Shown here: one piece after another, positions 41,701 to 45,536 of the stretch | How positions within the stretch are numbered: the stretch's first letter is position 1 | Layout: each line of letters opens with the position of its first letter | Assembly (NCBI GenBank): GCA_013361065.1 | Contig: JABWAK010000009.1 | Span: forward strand, 1-45,536 | Length of the DNA: 45,536 nucleotides | Reading direction: 5' to 3' | Origin: Bacteroidota bacterium | GTDB lineage: Bacteria > Bacteroidota > Ignavibacteria > UBA10030 > UBA8401 | The notes under the pieces: model-generated | Told to the model about the DNA's origin: nothing | What the model saw: only the letters and a program-made list of their open reading frames with translations | The model's database searches: none | Made by a program: the position numbers and the translations under genes

Positions 41701-44357
41701 TGAACACCTCGGTCGCCGCCGGGTGGGATATGAACGGCGATGGTGCCATGGATATCATCGGCGGTTTTTATCCATCCGGATTTTTATTGCACAAAAATTC
41801 AGGCGGCTTGAGATTCGAACAGCTGCTGGTGGATGGATACCAGAGCATCAATGACGCCAAAACCGCCGATGATGACGGGGATGGACGCGAGGATATCACC
41901 ATCCTTGTCCAGAACGAGCTGAGACGGTACAAGAACACGGGCGACTGGATTTTCAAACGCGATAGTATCTACGGAGTGCCTAACGCAGGATACCACCTCC
42001 TCCGGGCGGACCTTGACGGGGATGGGGATATGGATGCTGCGGTTGCGAGCATTTCGTCGAATGTGCTGGGTTTGTACGAGAACCGAACACCCTATACCCA
42101 AATTTCTGTGAAACCGTCCTTTCATAATTTTGGGGCGGTCGAACAGTCCCGTTCTGACACCGCGGTGATCACGGTGACGAATTCGGGCACCATACCGCTG
42201 ATCATCGATACGATCCTGTCATCGACCGGAGCAATCACCGTGTTCCCTTCTTCGGGCGTTGTACCGCCAAAACGATCGCTGCTGGTGCGCTCGGTGTTCA
42301 TGCCCGCTGACGTTCGGAAATATTCCGATAGTATCACCATTCACAGCAATGATCCCGACCGGCCGACGGTGACCGTGTATGTTGCCGGCGGCGTGCGACA
42401 GGTACTCGTCGATTCGGTATATCCGGGAGCACATTCCTCCGCCGCAGATGCTTCGGTTTATACCGTTCGATTCCGGCAGGATATGGTGCCGGCCTCACTG
42501 GTTCCGGCCGCGGTCCGCATCAACGGTTCTGTCAGCGGATTCCATACCTGCCGCACATCGTATGACCCGGGATCGAAGACGCTGACCATCCTCCCCGAGG
42601 GTAAGATGATCGGCGGTGAGGTTGTCTGTGTCAGCATCACACCCGATATACAGCTTATGAGCGGTGATCCGGTGCTGACATCCTACTCTTGGTCCTTCAC
42701 CGTTCGTGTCTCCGGCGGTGCGGCAGTGTTCAGATCGATCGGGAAGGTCCCGGTCAGCGAGTATCCGCAATTCCTGTGCGCAGCGGACCTGGATGGCAAC
42801 GGGAACGCGGAGATCATCGTTGGCAATACATCGGGGAGTGCGGTATCGATCGTCTCATGGAACGGCGCTGCATTCGTCACCGCCGGGAACATCCCGGTCG
42901 GATCCTTTCAGAATGATGTCGGTGCCGGAGATCTTGACTCCGACGGACTCATCGATCTTGTGGTCAACCGCACCGGAGCGGTGGTCCTTCTGAAGAATTC
43001 CGGTGCGTTCCAGTTCACCCAAACATCGCTGGTCGTCCCGGCCGACGCCTATGGTCAGGCCATCGGGGATTTTGACGGTGACGGCAAACTGGATATTGCC
43101 GTTGGCAGCCGTACCGATCACACGGTTCGGATCTTCCGGAATACAGGCGCAATGGGGTTCACATTGATGGGGTCGCCCTATGCTGTCGAGTCCCCGCAGC
43201 AGCTGACCGCCAATGATTTCGACAACGACGGCAGTATCGATATCCTCGCATCGAAGACCAGCGGCAATAGTTTCACCCTCCTGCGCAATGACGGCTACGG
43301 CATCTTTTCGCCGGTGATCCTTCCCAATATCGGCATGTTTGTTCGAACGATGATCGCGGCCGACCTTAACAACGACCATCGCCTGGATATCGCGGCAGAG
43401 CAGTCCGGCAACTATTCGATCACCATCCTCCGCAATAATGGCGGACTGCAGTTCCAGAGTTTTCCGCAATCCGGAGTTTCGTACGATCCGCTCTCCATCG
43501 CTTCTGCAGATCTTGACGGCGACAGGGACATCGATATCGTTTCCGTGAACAACGGTTTTTCACTCACCGGCAGCATCTATCTCAACGACAGCATGCGATT
43601 CAGGCAGAAGTCGACCTTTGCGATCGAGTCTGGCTCACACAATACGATCGCACAGGATCTTAACGGCGACGGCACAATGGATATCGCCTTGGTGAATCAG
43701 GCATCATCATCGATCAGCGTCCTGTTCAATTTCAGTTCCGGCGGGAATCTCTTGTCACGGCAATCCGCCGATCTCGGAGATGTGAAGATCGGCGACTCTG
43801 CGGCTGAGACCATTGTGCTTTGGCGCGGCTTGCCCGATACGGTCACCATCGATACAGCGTATGTTCGCGGGGGCATCTTCAGCGTCCAGACCGGGAAACG
43901 TTCCGTTGGACCATTCGATTCCGCAGCGTTCCGCGTCGTCTTTACACCTCCCGGCACCGGCTTCTTCACCGATACTCTGACCGTGAAGATCGGCGAGGAT
44001 CCGGAGTACACGGTCCTGCTGAGCGGCACAGGGACACCGGTGAGCGGAGTGGTTCAGAACGATGGGACGATCCCCGCCGTTTTTTCCCTTGATCAGAATT
44101 ATCCCAATCCTTTTAACCCGTCGACCACCATACGGTTCGGACTTCCGGAACAAAGCCGGGTGGAGATCACCGTGTATAATATCCTGGGGCAAAAGATCTC
44201 CGACATCGTCAATACGGTACTGGATGCAGGTTTTTACCATCAGCACTGGACAGCCCCCCGTTCCTCCGGTGCATACATCTACCAAATGAATGCGGTCGGT
44301 ATCAATCCTCCCTATCATCGCTTCCAACGCACCGGGAAGATGATGCTGGTGCGGTAA
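38730..44357 (+). CDS. Giant secreted FG-GAP propeller protein with type IX sorting domain
   Basis: 1,875 residues. Signal peptide KTISIIILLVLSSAHLPG. Three modules of ~550 residues follow. Each has an ASH/HYDIN-like Ig domain (starts ~25, ~583, ~1122), a Big_5-like Ig domain (~135, ~683, ~1222) and seven FG-GAP/VCBS repeats with D-x-D/N-x-D-G-x-x-D-L calcium-type loops (~250-575, ~795-1115, ~1325-1660). Seven repeats each suggests three seven-bladed propellers. A fourth ASH domain (~1673-1770) leads to a sorting domain, LDQNYPNPFNPSTTIRFGLP, VYNILGQKISDIV and a GAYIYQM strand, so type IX export to the surface is expected. Likely adhesion or ligand binding; no catalytic site seen. Confidence 0.92.
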   Translation: MKTISIIILLVLSSAHLPGQSFEPAKPDHGHDRQPGRSLAIISSDTLDFKTVRLDTVRSLPLIIRNDRSDTLRIRSLKTTHADFSIVTHPDTVLPGDTAAIIISFLPQEYRSYVDSLIIVHGDVTQHVVLMGRAAIIRSVVPVPHTIAASESSLVSIHLMRSLKDNNLPNAPLVVTGSIRGSYAGTTLFTDSGRTISFTPAVPFLPGERIFASLTAGSQTMNNEPVTPFSWQFTVSPRTGSGSFHYTADIEIGDITGEAVMTDLNHDGMTDLAYVSYSYNQLIMAVNNGNGTFIRKTKPLSSMPTALTAGDFNNDGYTDLAVISQRSKSITVLKGNANGSITPTTVIGTATGPESILSADLNGDDKPEFITSSLNSSISIYNNTGGFVFDLVSEINVTNPYVVAAGDLDNDGDLDLITSNRYGNNVIIFENRGGFQFIRRVTIPLNGDPIKIICADFDNDLDADIATLNGNNSSVSVIRNNGAFSFTSPGLYAYVGYPVSFVSADFDDDGDLDISVQPSEYYFSYLSNNGNLNFIRSSVSPGFEYLRTIAAGDVDNDGDIDLAFTSGYNNTLVIARNRDVTPEIQLSPTTIDFQTERVDSTAEATCTVRNTGAARPLLITSIVPSDDAFSVAPASGSVAAGDSMKLTIRFRPSSARLYTDSIAIFSNDPRTPRSVIMVRGSGDLVRSYSPRPYSSNAADSTPIVVQFAAGVNAASLSDSTIQVSGIWSGRHQSASLEYHEATQAVTVRSARPFLPGEEVTVTLTAGITLAGSGTPITPHVWNFKIRTNTSTGIFRKKKELSVPAAPTSSVSGDFDNDGDLDLALLSHDASVLSLLRNDSNWTFSSGGSLSPGFGPSKLLTGDYDNDGLPDLVVSNADAKLTFFKNTGNMKFTPIPLGVQGYIELLTQGDYDGDGDLDLAAASTSSDGSYNIIRNDGSFQYTVFSASLQSYINSLYSGDLDNDGDIDIMLGNNGRVLRNDGNFMFTTILRALNTSVAAGWDMNGDGAMDIIGGFYPSGFLLHKNSGGLRFEQLLVDGYQSINDAKTADDDGDGREDITILVQNELRRYKNTGDWIFKRDSIYGVPNAGYHLLRADLDGDGDMDAAVASISSNVLGLYENRTPYTQISVKPSFHNFGAVEQSRSDTAVITVTNSGTIPLIIDTILSSTGAITVFPSSGVVPPKRSLLVRSVFMPADVRKYSDSITIHSNDPDRPTVTVYVAGGVRQVLVDSVYPGAHSSAADASVYTVRFRQDMVPASLVPAAVRINGSVSGFHTCRTSYDPGSKTLTILPEGKMIGGEVVCVSITPDIQLMSGDPVLTSYSWSFTVRVSGGAAVFRSIGKVPVSEYPQFLCAADLDGNGNAEIIVGNTSGSAVSIVSWNGAAFVTAGNIPVGSFQNDVGAGDLDSDGLIDLVVNRTGAVVLLKNSGAFQFTQTSLVVPADAYGQAIGDFDGDGKLDIAVGSRTDHTVRIFRNTGAMGFTLMGSPYAVESPQQLTANDFDNDGSIDILASKTSGNSFTLLRNDGYGIFSPVILPNIGMFVRTMIAADLNNDHRLDIAAEQSGNYSITILRNNGGLQFQSFPQSGVSYDPLSIASADLDGDRDIDIVSVNNGFSLTGSIYLNDSMRFRQKSTFAIESGSHNTIAQDLNGDGTMDIALVNQASSSISVLFNFSSGGNLLSRQSADLGDVKIGDSAAETIVLWRGLPDTVTIDTAYVRGGIFSVQTGKRSVGPFDSAAFRVVFTPPGTGFFTDTLTVKIGEDPEYTVLLSGTGTPVSGVVQNDGTIPAVFSLDQNYPNPFNPSTTIRFGLPEQSRVEITVYNILGQKISDIVNTVLDAGFYHQHWTAPRSSGAYIYQMNAVGINPPYHRFQRTGKMMLVR

Positions 44358-44424
44358 GTGCGCGGGTTCTGGTTTGACGCCTTTGCTGTACTCACTGTGG
44401 ATCGCACATTTACTCTTACACAGA

Positions 44425-45536
44425 ATGAACGCTATGAAATGTAATTCGCTGACCCTGCTCTGGCTTCTCTTCTCCGGCACAATGTTCGCTCAACTGATCA
44501 CATGGGAGAAAATGAGCGGCCCCGCAAACATCGGTATCACTGCCGCGGCGGTGAACAGCAAGGGACATCTGTTCATCGGCGCCCAAACATCGGTCAATGC
44601 ATACCAATTGTTCCGGTCCACCGATCAGGGAACAACATGGGAAGAGATCCAGGATGCTGCCGCCTATGTCGATCGCAGGATTCTTTCCATCACCATCGAT
44701 TCTTCCGACCATATCGCCGTCAGCCGTTCACTCTACGGTGTTTCCCGAACGACCAACAACGGAGTGATGTGGAAGCATGTGACCGCCATGGCCGCCGCGG
44801 AATATGCTTCCTTTTCCAGATTCATCACCGACAGTGCAGACAATTTCTTTGCCTCCGGAACCGATGGACTCTTTGGATCGACCGATGGCGGGGCATCGTG
44901 GAAACGAAAGGATCCGCTCTCATCCATGCCCGGACTGAATCTGTTCTTGCTTGATGGACAGAAGATCCTCTATTCCTCCAGCACCCACAATCAGCTGGAG
45001 TTCGGTCCACACACGGGATTCTTGATGCGGTCAACAAACTATGGTATCTCGTGGGACTTCGTATCGGCCGGATTCACATCCAGCGACATTTTGCTGAACG
45101 ACCTGGACTTGTTGCCGGACGGCAGCGTGCTGGCGCTGACACGGCGGGGAGTGTTATTTCGATCGGTCGATCATGGACAAACATGGTCCCCGCTGCCGCA
45201 TCCGCTTCCTCCCGGGAGCATGCGGATCTCGGTGAACCACCGCGACAACTCCATGCTCGCCTGGAGGACCGACTCGAGCGCACTCTATTTTACTCAGGAC
45301 ACCGCACATCCCTGGATCGATATTTCGCTGCGGCTCGGATCGCGAACGGTGTCAGCACTGGCGATCTCCCGGAATGGTTCCCCTCTCATCGGCACCAGCA
45401 CAAGCGGGGTTTTCGTCTCCGATTCAGCCGTCTCCACCCTGCGCAATGTGAACGGATGGTTCCTGAAGAATACATCGATCAACACCTATGCCCTGGCCTC
45501 GTTGTCTAACGGCACGCTGTTCTGCGGCACGGAGGG
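44425..45536 (+). CDS. Exported Asp-box (BNR) propeller protein, 3' truncated by window
   Basis: At least 370 residues, open to the window end. Signal peptide (CNSLTLLWLLFSGTMFA, cut before QLITW). Asp-box repeats S/T-x-D/N-x-G-x-T/S-W occur as STDQGTTW, TTNNGVMW, STDGGASW, STNYGISW and SVDHGQTW, one per propeller blade, as in sialidases, sortilin-like and photosystem-assembly-like proteins. Without catalytic residues it is more likely a structural propeller than a sialidase. It lies 67 bp after the FG-GAP gene and probably has a sorting domain beyond the window. A second ATG 9 bases in is also possible. Confidence 0.88.
   Translation, partial: MNAMKCNSLTLLWLLFSGTMFAQLITWEKMSGPANIGITAAAVNSKGHLFIGAQTSVNAYQLFRSTDQGTTWEEIQDAAAYVDRRILSITIDSSDHIAVSRSLYGVSRTTNNGVMWKHVTAMAAAEYASFSRFITDSADNFFASGTDGLFGSTDGGASWKRKDPLSSMPGLNLFLLDGQKILYSSSTHNQLEFGPHTGFLMRSTNYGISWDFVSAGFTSSDILLNDLDLLPDGSVLALTRRGVLFRSVDHGQTWSPLPHPLPPGSMRISVNHRDNSMLAWRTDSSALYFTQDTAHPWIDISLRLGSRTVSALAISRNGSPLIGTSTSGVFVSDSAVSTLRNVNGWFLKNTSINTYALASLSNGTLFCGTE

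Noticed and set aside
44425-45536. Sialidase
   Set aside because: Asp-boxes are present, but no Arg triad or catalytic Tyr/Glu pattern is visible in the part available.

Overview
The window holds two kinds of DNA. Bases 1 to about 4,550 look like a Chloroflexota-type genome (inferred from codon preference and the operon, not proven): the end of a LacI-type regulator, a sugar ABC transporter (binding protein and two permeases) and the start of a glycoside hydrolase family 2 (GH2) gene. From about 4,550 to the end the DNA looks like a moderately GC-rich member of the Bacteroidota/Chlorobiota/Ignavibacteria group. Three secreted proteins there carry the type IX secretion C-terminal signature with an N-Y/H-P-N-P-F-N-P-S-T motif, lipoproteins are common, and several genes lack a strong ribosome binding site. 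The change falls inside the GH2 reading frame without breaking it, so the contig is either chimeric or contains a recombinant gene.

Layout. 4.2-7.8 kb: GH2 and GH20 glycosidases. 7.9-10.5 kb: a cell-surface lipoprotein. 10.8-18.2 kb (minus strand): a phosphate regulon of a TPR protein, a metallophosphoesterase, phoU-pstB-pstA-pstC-pstS and a phosphate-type porin. Three of its promoters carry the same arrangement of four 11-bp-spaced repeats, 9 bp, then a -10 hexamer. 18.3-20.9 kb (minus): dCMP deaminase, an M14 carboxypeptidase and another exported protein, the last two with sorting domains. 21.0-26.2 kb (plus): a small membrane protein, then a compact housekeeping/salvage operon (YhcH, GNAT, SdpI-like, Nudix, SMP-30-like lipoprotein, esterase, M24 peptidase-like).

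26.2-32.4 kb is an arsenic island of two units. Unit 1: arsR, a 25-residue Cys-rich peptide, arsM, arsC and acr3, with two copies of one operator. Unit 2: a second arsR with a different operator, an ArsP-type permease, two small CxxC proteins, an exported thioredoxin and a CcdA-type membrane electron carrier. Together they could reduce, methylate and export both inorganic and methylated arsenic.

32.4-38.5 kb: a PGRP-type amidase lipoprotein, a small unknown gene, typA behind an unusual three-hairpin leader, then three minus-strand genes (NTF2-like, GNAT, YjjG-like HAD). These are punctuated by three near-identical palindromic repeats that supply stop and start codons. A membrane-anchored AraC-type regulator follows. 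38.7-45.5 kb: an 1,875-residue secreted protein built from three repeats of an Ig-like pair plus a seven-repeat FG-GAP propeller, and the start of an Asp-box propeller protein cut off by the window end. I saw no tRNA, rRNA, CRISPR array, prophage or recognisable transposase.
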